A stretch of 13,264 nucleotides of DNA from an uncultured Erysipelotrichaceae bacterium (GTDB lineage: Bacteria > Bacillota_I > Bacilli_A > RF39 > UBA660): positions 1-13,264 of the forward strand of contig CACXEZ010000095.1 of the NCBI GenBank assembly GCA_902766815.1. The letters run 5' to 3'. Positions within the stretch are counted from its first letter, which is position 1. Each line of letters begins with the position of its first letter. The position numbers and the translations under genes are program-made. Shown here piece by piece: positions 7,052-13,264 of this stretch. The notes under the pieces are model-generated. The model was not told where the DNA came from. It was given only the letters and a program-made list of their open reading frames with translations, and searched no databases.

Positions 7052-8050
7052 TCACTCATGATCAACTTGAAGGGCTGTAATAGCAACCACTCCTACAATA
7101 TCCTGAACACTACATCCACGAGATAAATCATTAACAGGTGCAAAAATACCCTGACAAATAGGTCCATAAGCTTCTGCTTTAGCAAGCCTTTGAACTAGCT
7201 TATATCCTATATTCCCAGCATCCAAATCTGGAAATACTAATACATTAGCTCTACCAGCTACCTTACTATCTGGAGCCTTAGATGCTGCTACACTAGGAAC
7301 AATAGCAGCATCTAATTGTAATTCACCATCAATCTCATACTGTGGAAATTGTTCCTGAGCTAATCTTGTAGCCTCCACAACCTTATCAATATCACTATGT
7401 TTAGCACTCCCCTTAGTAGAATGAGATAACATTGCTACTACAGCATGCTGATTCAACAGAAGTTCAAAAGAAGCAGCACTAATTCCAGCTATTTCTGAAA
7501 GTTCATAAGAATCTGGATTTTGAACTAAGCCACAATCAGAAAACAAAAATGCACCTTCAGTTCCATATTCACAGCCAGGAACAACCATTAAAAAGAAAGA
7601 AGATACTAACTTTACATCCTTCTTAGTTTTCAAAATTTGTAAAGCAGGTCGAAGAGTATTAGAAGTCGAATGACATGCACCTGAAACAACACCATCAGCA
7701 TAACCTTCCTTTACCAACATACAAGCATAATACATATAATCACTCAAAAGTAAATTTCTAGCTTCTTCTAAAGTCATTCCTTTTTCACGCCTAAGTTCGT
7801 AAAGTGACTTTACAAAATCATCTGTCAAATTGGAATTGGCCGGATCAATAATCTCAGCTTCACGAATGTCAAATCCCTTTGCCATATTCTCTATCTCTTT
7901 CTCACCACCAATCAGAATAATTTTAGCGATCCCTTCATTTAAAATAATCGAAGCTGCTTCTAAAACACGCACATCCATCGTTTCAGGAAGAACAATCACC
8001 TTCTGATTCATTTTAGCTCTTAATTTTATTTGTTCAATTACTTTTCCCAT
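7052..8050 (-). CDS. pta: Phosphate acetyltransferase
   Basis: Pta converts acetyl-CoA and phosphate to acetyl phosphate and CoA in the cytoplasm. With acetate kinase it makes ATP from acetyl-CoA; no ackA is in the window. The 332-residue protein is the short, class I form without the regulatory N-terminal domain. Typical motifs are SGACHSTSNTLRPALQI (123-139), FSDCGLVQNPD (170-180), MLSHSTKGSAK (207-217), FPDLDAGNIGYKLVQR (273-288) and PVNDLSRGCSVQD (305-317). Ser310, Arg311 and Asp317 match residues important for CoA and phosphate in the Methanosarcina enzyme. Two adjacent ATGs exist (8053 and 8050); AGGTGA lies 3 nt before the first and 6 nt before the second, so 8050 is preferred. It has its own promoter and terminator and is probably monocistronic. 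Confidence 0.96.
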   Translation of the reverse strand: MGKVIEQIKLRAKMNQKVIVLPETMDVRVLEAASIILNEGIAKIILIGGEKEIENMAKGFDIREAEIIDPANSNLTDDFVKSLYELRREKGMTLEEARNLLLSDYMYYACMLVKEGYADGVVSGACHSTSNTLRPALQILKTKKDVKLVSSFFLMVVPGCEYGTEGAFLFSDCGLVQNPDSYELSEIAGISAASFELLLNQHAVVAMLSHSTKGSAKHSDIDKVVEATRLAQEQFPQYEIDGELQLDAAIVPSVAASKAPDSKVAGRANVLVFPDLDAGNIGYKLVQRLAKAEAYGPICQGIFAPVNDLSRGCSVQDIVGVVAITALQVDHE

Positions 8051-8056
8051 CATTCA

Positions 8057-8062
8057 TCACCT
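8057..8062 (-). promoter_or_regulatory. Ribosome binding site deciding the pta start
   Basis: AGGTGA is spaced 6 nt from the ATG at 8050 but only 3 nt from the ATG at 8053, which favours the second ATG. Confidence 0.6.
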
Positions 8063-8068
8063 ACAAAA

Positions 8069-8097
8069 ATTATAGCAACTGGAAAAAAAACAAGCAA
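8069..8097 (-). promoter_or_regulatory. Probable extended -10 promoter of pta
   Basis: TATAAT (8074-8069) is preceded by TGC, an extended -10. The best -35 at 17-bp spacing is TTGCTT (8097-8092), only three of six matches, with a long T-rich spacer. The predicted start is near 8062, giving a very short leader that just holds the AGGTGA site. Confidence 0.62.
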
Positions 8098-8123
8098 CAA
8101 AATTAACCTAAATTGACAGCAAT

Positions 8124-8669
8124 TTACAAATTTAATAAACTGCCCTTAACTACAAGCTGCTTATCAGGATAAATCAAACTACAAGTAACAAGAAATAAAG
8201 TATTCTCATAATATTCGACATCCATAACACCAGTTTTTTCAATAAAATAAATATCATCTATCACATACACCAAACTTTTATCATAAATAACTAATTCTAC
8301 TACGTCACCATAATCAAGTAAAGATAAATCATTAAAATAACTATTCCAAGAGTACCCAGAATGACCTGCTATAAAAAATAAATTTTGAAATATATTAGAT
8401 GCCTCTAACAACTCCACATTTTGATCAACCTGATTATAAATACTCCCTATCGAATAAATATTCCCATCAAAATCTATCTTAGAAATTTTTAACATCCCAA
8501 TAGGTGCCTCTTTCTTCTCTTTACCTAAAATATCATCATTTAAAATAAAATGAAATTTAAAACTTAACAAATTATAGAAATGATTCTTTGAAACTAAATT
8601 TCCATCTCTAATAAGAAAAAAGAAAAAAATTCCCCCACAAGACAATATCAAAATTAAAATCTTTTTCAC
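8124..8669 (-). CDS. Sortase-family cysteine transpeptidase, atypical active site
   Basis: Sortases join sorting-signal proteins to the cell wall or to each other outside the membrane. The 181-residue protein has an N-terminal membrane anchor (about 3-20) and a compact single sortase domain (about 55-178). APIGMLKI (55-62) opens the barrel, catalytic His103 lies in FIAGHSGYS, and Cys163 lies in LVTCSL. The strand that normally carries the catalytic Arg reads DKQLVVKG (169-176), so Gln171 or Lys170 takes that place. No LPxTG-type substrate is encoded in the window. The start is GTG at 8669, with AGGTGAT (8681-8675) 5 nt upstream; a nearby ATG is out of frame. It is about 105 nt downstream of the M13 peptidase gene, with no clear terminator between them, so it may be an extra operon member. 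The class (D- or E-like) is not settled. Confidence 0.85.
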   Translation of the reverse strand: MKKILILILSCGGIFFFFLIRDGNLVSKNHFYNLLSFKFHFILNDDILGKEKKEAPIGMLKISKIDFDGNIYSIGSIYNQVDQNVELLEASNIFQNLFFIAGHSGYSWNSYFNDLSLLDYGDVVELVIYDKSLVYVIDDIYFIEKTGVMDVEYYENTLFLVTCSLIYPDKQLVVKGSLLNL

Positions 8670-8674
8670 ATCTT

Positions 8675-8681
8675 ATCACCT
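8675..8681 (-). promoter_or_regulatory. Ribosome binding site deciding a GTG start for the sortase gene
   Basis: AGGTGAT is 5 nt before the GTG at 8669. The ATG overlapping that GTG (8671-8669) is in a different frame, so GTG is the start. Confidence 0.7.
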
Positions 8682-8774
8682 ACTTATATTATTCGCTTTC
8701 AAAGTGATAAAATCCTTCATAATTTCACAAACAAAAAAGAGCTAATAAAATAATAATATTCCATCAACTTAAAA

Positions 8775-10727
8775 TTACCATACTTTTACCCTATCCTTAG
8801 GACTTCGATACATATCACTCCAAAAAGGAATATAATACACTTCATAAAACTTATCCAAAGAAGATAAAACCGCATTGACACGATACTTATTCGGAGAATG
8901 AGTATCAGTTAATAAAAGTAATTTCATATAATGTTCATCTTCCTCACTAGCCCATAAAGCAGCAAAACTAGCAAACATTTTCTTAAACTCATCCTGACTA
9001 GCTCCACGTTTTTCAGCAATACCCACTATAGCATTCAAAGCCCCCAAATCAGCTATATTCTCATTAACAGTTCTCTCCCCGTCAATATGTCTACCATTTA
9101 AAACTTCATACTCTGAATAATAATCACTAACTTCCTTCTGTAATTTCAAAAATAATTCTCTGTCTTTATCTGTCCACCAATCAACATAATTACCATCTTG
9201 ATCAAATTTAGAACCATTCCCATCAAATCCATGAGTAATTTCATGGGCCAAAATCATCCCAATAGACCCTAACTTCGAAAATTCATCATTATCCTGAATT
9301 AAGTATAGAAAAGCACTAGGAATAATAACAGAATTATTTTGTGGTCTATAATATGCATTAACAACACTATCAGCCATTACTCTAGAATCATTAGAATTAT
9401 GTAATCTCTCCAATTCCTTTTTCCACATTAATTGTTGAAAACTAATAATATTATAAATAAGTCCATCTCTAGAAAAAACTACCTCATCACCTATACCATC
9501 ATATTTAAAATCACCAATAACAATATCCATATCTTGTAACTTTACAATAGCTTTTTCTATAGTTTCTTCACAAAGCCAAGTATTATTCTTTAACATATCT
9601 CGATAAACATCTTTTATTTCTAAAAATAATCGATTTAAATATAACCTATCCTCATCCCTCATTACTTCACGAGCAAAAACTTCATCTATTTCAGAAGAAA
9701 ATATACTACTAACAATACTTCTAGCCTTCTCCTCATCACTTTCATTCTTTATATTACCAACAATTGCTTGATTTAGACGAATAACAATATCCTCATAATC
9801 ACTATCCAAATAGTCAGCATAACTACTCAGTACTTGCATCAAACAATAATATTTCCAAACATCTAAATGCTCATCAGTCATATATTCATTCAAAAAACGG
9901 ATCTGTCCCTCATCTACTACACTATAACTATCATTTACCTCCCCTAATCTATCCACCAAATAATTAGTTAGTTCTAAATGAGAATAATCGCTCGCTAAAG
10001 TTTGCAAATCAATCATATGATAATAATTTGAAACATCTTCCAAACATTCAAAAGATAAAGAATATCTCCCAAGTTCTTCATAAAAAGATATTAACTGGTT
10101 AGTAAGTCCGGAAGACTCTTTTTTATCATATCCATATAATTGAAAGATCTGATTCATAGCTCTCTTAATATAAGCCTTATATCCCATATAATCATCTTTA
10201 ACAAAAATATAAGTACCACTACCAAAAGCCAATGTAATTGGATAAAAATAAACAATATTCTTCTTATGATCCAAATAATCCTTCTCAATAACTAAATTAC
10301 TAAATATATTAACCCCCAAATCTTTCTCTATTTTTATCCCATTTTTTTGAAATTCTGAAATATCCTGACTATTCATCATCTCATCTATATATTCTGTTAA
10401 AGGTCCCAATCCAACCTCTTTCCTTTGACTAAAATCAAGAGCATTCTGATAAACAATTTTCATATTATCTCTAGTCATATCACTAAGATGGTGAGTATTC
10501 CCCATTAATATATCTTGAACAATTTGATCTACCTTTAAATCAGCCTTATCTTGGCTAATAGTAAAATAACTCCATTGATGCTTACCATCCCCTAAATGGT
10601 TAACCTTTAAAGTATCATAATTGACATACTCATAATAATCGTTTACTTCCCTTTCCTTAAAATAAAGAAAAGAAAGAATCACTACCAACATAATCAAAAA
10701 TAAAGCTTTATACCATTTCTTCTTCAC
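8775..10727 (-). CDS. Membrane-anchored M13 (neprilysin/PepO-type) zinc metallopeptidase
   Basis: M13 enzymes are zinc endopeptidases that cut oligopeptides. The 650-residue protein has a short basic N-terminus and one membrane helix at about 8-23, so the peptidase should lie outside the membrane, unlike the cytoplasmic PepO of lactic acid bacteria. The N-terminal M13 domain covers about 35-410 and the catalytic domain about 450-650. Key residues are the substrate-binding NAYYRP (457-462), HEITH (495-499; His495, Glu496, His499), ENIAD (556-560; Glu556 third zinc ligand, Asp560), His610 in DTHSPNKYRVN, and the typical C-terminal RVKVW. All are intact and length is normal. The start is GTG (10727), 15 nt after the permease stop, with a weak GGGTG site. 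The ABC-2 permease directly upstream shares its operon, suggesting linked peptide export, import defence or processing (inference). Confidence 0.93.
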   Translation of the reverse strand: MKKKWYKALFLIMLVVILSFLYFKEREVNDYYEYVNYDTLKVNHLGDGKHQWSYFTISQDKADLKVDQIVQDILMGNTHHLSDMTRDNMKIVYQNALDFSQRKEVGLGPLTEYIDEMMNSQDISEFQKNGIKIEKDLGVNIFSNLVIEKDYLDHKKNIVYFYPITLAFGSGTYIFVKDDYMGYKAYIKRAMNQIFQLYGYDKKESSGLTNQLISFYEELGRYSLSFECLEDVSNYYHMIDLQTLASDYSHLELTNYLVDRLGEVNDSYSVVDEGQIRFLNEYMTDEHLDVWKYYCLMQVLSSYADYLDSDYEDIVIRLNQAIVGNIKNESDEEKARSIVSSIFSSEIDEVFAREVMRDEDRLYLNRLFLEIKDVYRDMLKNNTWLCEETIEKAIVKLQDMDIVIGDFKYDGIGDEVVFSRDGLIYNIISFQQLMWKKELERLHNSNDSRVMADSVVNAYYRPQNNSVIIPSAFLYLIQDNDEFSKLGSIGMILAHEITHGFDGNGSKFDQDGNYVDWWTDKDRELFLKLQKEVSDYYSEYEVLNGRHIDGERTVNENIADLGALNAIVGIAEKRGASQDEFKKMFASFAALWASEEDEHYMKLLLLTDTHSPNKYRVNAVLSSLDKFYEVYYIPFWSDMYRSPKDRVKVW

Positions 10728-10742
10728 TATATCACACCCAAC

Positions 10743-11882
10743 CTAAAATAATACTTTTTCTGTTTGATATCTCTTAACAATATAAAAAATAACTAAAACA
10801 ACATAGATAAAAGATGAAAATAATACTATAAAAATTGTCATACTATCATAAGTGCCAGAAAAAATATCCATAAGCACTTGAGTATAATTAAAAATAGGAA
10901 TCAAATAATATAATTTAGAAATAGATACATGGAACATCGAAATAAACATAGGAATAATGGTTAACATATTCAAAAATGAACTAACAGATTGTGCTTCCTT
11001 ATAACTGTGAGCATTACTAGTAAGAGCAATACTCAAACCAGCAATAAAGAAAGATGCTAAAATAACAATCAAAATAGATAAAGAAATACTAACCAAACTT
11101 ACCTGAAATGAAATTTTACGAAAAACATCATAAGATCTAGTAGCAATCCATAAACTACCAACCGCCAAAAGAAGTCCTAAAACCGATGAGAGAACTCCCA
11201 TAAAAACAGTAGCTAAATACTTACCCAAAATTAACTCTTTCGTTTTAATAGGAAATGTTAAAATAGTTTCTAAAGTTCCATTCTCTTTCTCCACCGCACT
11301 AGCTGCTGTAGCCATATTAGTAGTTGCCATAACAATCGCCATTACAATATACGTAAATGCTAATGAAAACATTAAAGATAACAAGAAATTCTCCCCCTCT
11401 AAATGAATCATTTCATAAGAGAAATTATCATAAATCTCTTCTACATCTATATCTTCCCCAATCAATTTTAAATCGCCCAAGTAACGATTATAATTCGTCA
11501 AATAGCTTTCAATATAACTGCTAACATACATTCCATCTTCAGAGTCTTCATTGACATAAACAAAATATTTGTTCTTATCTTCATCATAATCAATATATCC
11601 TAAAATCTCTCCATTCGCATAAGCCACTTCCATATCTTTTTTATTTTTATAATAAAAAGTTCTTAAATTAACCTCATCCAAAATGCCAATCTCAATACTA
11701 TTAGCCTCATAATCAATACCAATCTGATAAACATTTTGTTCTGATTCCATACTATAAACTTCTGCATATAAAAAAATAATAGCAGGAATAAAAAAAGGAA
11801 AAATAAACAAAGTTATAATAGTTTTTTTATCCCTAAAAATAGATCTTAATTCTTTACAGAAAGTAATAAAAATATTAGTCAT
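10743..11882 (-). CDS. ABC-2 type transporter permease, NatB-like
   Basis: This is the membrane subunit of an exporter. The 379-residue protein has the NatB layout: the amphipathic KELRSIFRDKKT start (10-21), membrane helix 1 at about 22-41, a large outer loop (about 42-165), then five more hydrophobic segments at about 168-190, 222-246, 258-288, 298-318 and 350-370. The cytoplasmic coupling motif AVEKENGTLETILTFPI (196-212) is characteristic of this ABC2 family. In Bacillus, NatAB exports sodium, but relatives export drugs or peptides, so the substrate is unknown. The ATG at 11882 lies inside the end of the ATPase gene (8-nt overlap), so the two are translationally coupled. The M13 peptidase gene follows 29 nt after the last sense codon region ends, with only 15 nt between stop and start. 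Confidence 0.92.
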   Translation of the reverse strand: MTNIFITFCKELRSIFRDKKTIITLFIFPFFIPAIIFLYAEVYSMESEQNVYQIGIDYEANSIEIGILDEVNLRTFYYKNKKDMEVAYANGEILGYIDYDEDKNKYFVYVNEDSEDGMYVSSYIESYLTNYNRYLGDLKLIGEDIDVEEIYDNFSYEMIHLEGENFLLSLMFSLAFTYIVMAIVMATTNMATAASAVEKENGTLETILTFPIKTKELILGKYLATVFMGVLSSVLGLLLAVGSLWIATRSYDVFRKISFQVSLVSISLSILIVILASFFIAGLSIALTSNAHSYKEAQSVSSFLNMLTIIPMFISMFHVSISKLYYLIPIFNYTQVLMDIFSGTYDSMTIFIVLFSSFIYVVLVIFYIVKRYQTEKVLF

Positions 11883-12633
11883 CTAAACCACTTCCTTGAT
11901 TTAATACAAAAAAAGCATCTCTCAAATTATCGGTTTTAGTGTCCCTTTTTATTTCATCACTCGTACCATAAATAATTACTTTACCATGATTCATCATTAG
12001 GATTTTATCACAAAGTAAATCAGCTTCCTCCATATAATGTGTAGAATACAAAATACATTTTCCACGTTCTTTCTCAGAACGAATAAAATCAATAATTACC
12101 TTACTAGAAATAACATCAAGTCCACTAGTAGCCTCATCTAATATATAATAATCTGGATCATGAACCAAACACCTAGCAATACTAACCCTTTGGTATTGCC
12201 CAGTAGACAAACTATCAATCCTCTGATGCATAAAACCCTTCATATCAAACCTATCTACTATCTCATCAATCCTCTTAGAAAGAATTCCTTTTTCAACCCC
12301 ATAATATTCTCCACACATTTTAAGCAACTCCATAGGAGATAAATCTTTATATAATTTTGTATTACCAGATAAATAAGCAATCCTTCTTTTGATATCAATT
12401 CCCTTATCCTGATAAGAAAGACCATCTATCAAAATACTCCCCTCAGTAGGTTCCATAATTCCTGCAATCATTCTAAGAAGAGTCGTTTTCCCAGCACCAT
12501 TGGGTCCAATAATTCCTAAAATTTCTCCCATTTTAGCTTCAAAACTAATATCATCATCCGCATAAAAAGAAATTTTTATACCCTTATCAACTTTCTTCAT
12601 AAAAGACTTTTTAACATGTTGAACCTCTAACAT
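11875..12633 (-). CDS. ABC transporter ATP-binding protein, NatA-like
   Basis: This is the ATPase that powers the adjacent permease. The 252-residue protein has one complete nucleotide-binding domain: Walker A GPNGAGKTT (43-51), a NatA-type Q-loop region SGNTKLYKDLSP (89-100) without the usual Gln, signature LSTGQYQRV (142-150), Walker B YYILDE (162-167), D-loop SGLD (170-173) and H-loop His199 in STHYMEEA. Length is normal for NatA. An in-frame GTG at 12639 would add two residues, but AGGAGAGG is 5 nt before the ATG at 12633 and far too close to the GTG, so 12633 is chosen. The binding site overlaps the TGA stop of the preceding 178-aa gene, and the gene's stop lies inside the permease gene, so the three are one transcription unit. 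Confidence 0.94.
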   Translation of the reverse strand: MLEVQHVKKSFMKKVDKGIKISFYADDDISFEAKMGEILGIIGPNGAGKTTLLRMIAGIMEPTEGSILIDGLSYQDKGIDIKRRIAYLSGNTKLYKDLSPMELLKMCGEYYGVEKGILSKRIDEIVDRFDMKGFMHQRIDSLSTGQYQRVSIARCLVHDPDYYILDEATSGLDVISSKVIIDFIRSEKERGKCILYSTHYMEEADLLCDKILMMNHGKVIIYGTSDEIKRDTKTDNLRDAFFVLNQGSGLDD

Positions 12634-12638
12634 AAACA

Positions 12639-12646
12639 CCTCTCCT
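12639..12646 (-). promoter_or_regulatory. Ribosome binding site deciding the start of the ABC ATPase gene
   Basis: AGGAGAGG is 5 nt before the ATG at 12633 and directly abuts the alternative GTG. It begins in the TGA stop of the 178-aa gene (12648-12646), which suggests coupled translation. Confidence 0.8.
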
Positions 12647-13182
12647 CACTTAAAAAAAATAAAACCAATCATACTAATACTAAAAATAAGAACCAATATA
12701 CCAAAAATAACAAGAAAAACATTTTCAACAAAACCTGCATTAAAACTCTTTTTATCTTCCACTACCGACACAACAGGACTATTAAAAATACCATCATCCG
12801 AAAGACCATAATGAATCAAACAATCTTTAATCAACCCTTTAGGAACAGTTGCCACATAACAAAGATCAACATCAAAATAATTAATACCTTCAAGTTCTAC
12901 ATTACTAAACAAAGTATAACCATCCTGTTCTAGATGAATAATATCATCCTTACTCAAGAACCTTTGCACAACGTTTGACAATACCTCTTTTTCTCCATTA
13001 AAAAAATCGTGAGTAATTTTATAACCATTACTAGTCATAACTAACTTCGACACAAATATATTTACCTCTTGTTCATTTCTATGAATAGCATAAAGAAGAT
13101 ATTCCTGATTATCATAGCGAAATCCTCCTAATATCAATGCCATCATCTTTATATGATCGCTTACATCAATAAGTTCCTTCAT
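12646..13182 (-). CDS. Tail-anchored protein of unknown function, first gene of the ABC-peptidase operon
   Basis: I do not recognise this 178-residue protein. Residues 1-150 are soluble and look like a mixed alpha/beta domain. The N-terminal part (about 15-60) has alternating beta-type strands around EYLLYAI and NIFVSKLVM, reminiscent of small DUF1292-like cytoplasmic domains, but this is weak. One strongly hydrophobic helix ends the protein (about 153-177) with a single Lys after it. There is no signal peptide, so it is probably tail-anchored with the domain in the cytoplasm. The ATG at 13182 is preceded by AGGTGAT at good spacing. The gene ends 12 nt before the ABC ATPase start. It may be an accessory or regulatory partner of the exporter (position only). 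Confidence 0.75.
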   Translation of the reverse strand: MKELIDVSDHIKMMALILGGFRYDNQEYLLYAIHRNEQEVNIFVSKLVMTSNGYKITHDFFNGEKEVLSNVVQRFLSKDDIIHLEQDGYTLFSNVELEGINYFDVDLCYVATVPKGLIKDCLIHYGLSDDGIFNSPVVSVVEDKKSFNAGFVENVFLVIFGILVLIFSISMIGFIFFK

Positions 13183-13264
13183 CCTATATCACCTACCATA
13201 ATAGTAACACAAAAAAAAGAAAAAAGATACATTATTTCCTAATATATAGGACAAAATATATCTA

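Noticed and set aside
6901..7086. 61-codon minus-strand frame spanning the pta end, its terminator and the operon promoter
   Set aside because: It would cover a terminator and promoter and overlaps two better-supported genes in another frame; no binding site supports its start.
8110..8125. Inverted repeat AAATTG-ACAG-CAATTT at the end of the sortase gene
   Set aside because: A 6-bp AT-rich stem with no following T-run is too weak to call a terminator.
8678..8722. 14-codon minus-strand frame before the sortase gene, ending in the sortase ribosome binding site
   Set aside because: It could look like a leader peptide, but it has no binding site of its own and no run of informative codons, so chance is the simpler explanation.
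1966..13182. Use of TGA as tryptophan (Mycoplasma code), given the AT-rich sequence
   Set aside because: TGA ends rsgA, the 132-aa gene and the 178-aa gene in sensible stop/start contexts, and Trp codons checked are TGG. The standard bacterial code fits.
13238..13250. Palindrome-like CCTA-N5-TAGG upstream of the 178-aa gene
   Set aside because: It is short and AT-rich, and no convincing promoter is seen beside it, so it cannot be called an operator.
1..13264. CRISPR arrays, tRNA/rRNA genes, insertion sequences, riboswitches, phage or defence genes
   Set aside because: No direct-repeat array, transposase, terminal repeats or structured leader was seen, and all gaps between genes are about 110 bases or shorter.

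Overview
The window is 13.3 kb of AT-rich DNA from a Gram-positive-type bacterium of the phylum Bacillota. It probably belongs to the low-GC Bacilli, Erysipelotrichia or RF39-like gut lineages. That placement is an inference from base composition, gene order and gene families (PASTA kinase, sortase, NatAB exporter). TGA is a true stop: it ends rsgA, the 132-aa gene and the 178-aa gene, two of them inside stop/start overlaps. The genome therefore uses the standard bacterial code, not the Mycoplasma code. All genes except rpmB lie on the minus strand. No RNA genes, insertion sequences, phage genes or CRISPR arrays were seen, and no gene-free stretch exceeds about 110 bases.

Region 1 (1-7000) is the classical Bacillota cluster rlmN-prpC-prkC-rsgA-rpe, which ends convergently against rpmB (ribosomal protein L28). 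It joins rRNA/tRNA methylation, a reversible Ser/Thr phosphorylation switch (PP2C phosphatase and PASTA kinase), a ribosome-assembly GTPase and a pentose-phosphate enzyme. An uncharacterised three-helix membrane protein opens the operon and shares a TGATG stop/start with rlmN. The operon has a good sigma-A-type promoter, and its genes are tightly packed by 1-4 nt overlaps or an 8-nt gap. Between rpe and rpmB, where Bacillus carries thiN, there is instead a membrane-anchored NlpC/P60 cell-wall hydrolase. It has its own perfect TTGACA-N17-TATAAT promoter. A bidirectional terminator separates it from rpmB.

Region 2 (7003-8669) holds pta (phosphate acetyltransferase), with its own terminator and promoter, and a single-domain sortase-like transpeptidase. 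The sortase has the catalytic His and Cys but no obvious catalytic Arg.

Region 3 (8775-13182) reads as one four-gene operon: a tail-anchored protein of unknown function, a NatA-like ABC ATPase, a NatB-like ABC-2 permease, and a membrane-anchored M13 (neprilysin/PepO-type) zinc metallopeptidase. The peptidase domain should face outward. The arrangement suggests linked export and extracytoplasmic peptide processing, but no substrate can be read from the sequence.

The points most worth a second look are the ABC exporter-M13 peptidase cassette, the extra cysteine-containing domain at the outer end of PrkC, the thiN-to-NlpC exchange, the sortase active site, and the small membrane protein coupled to rlmN.
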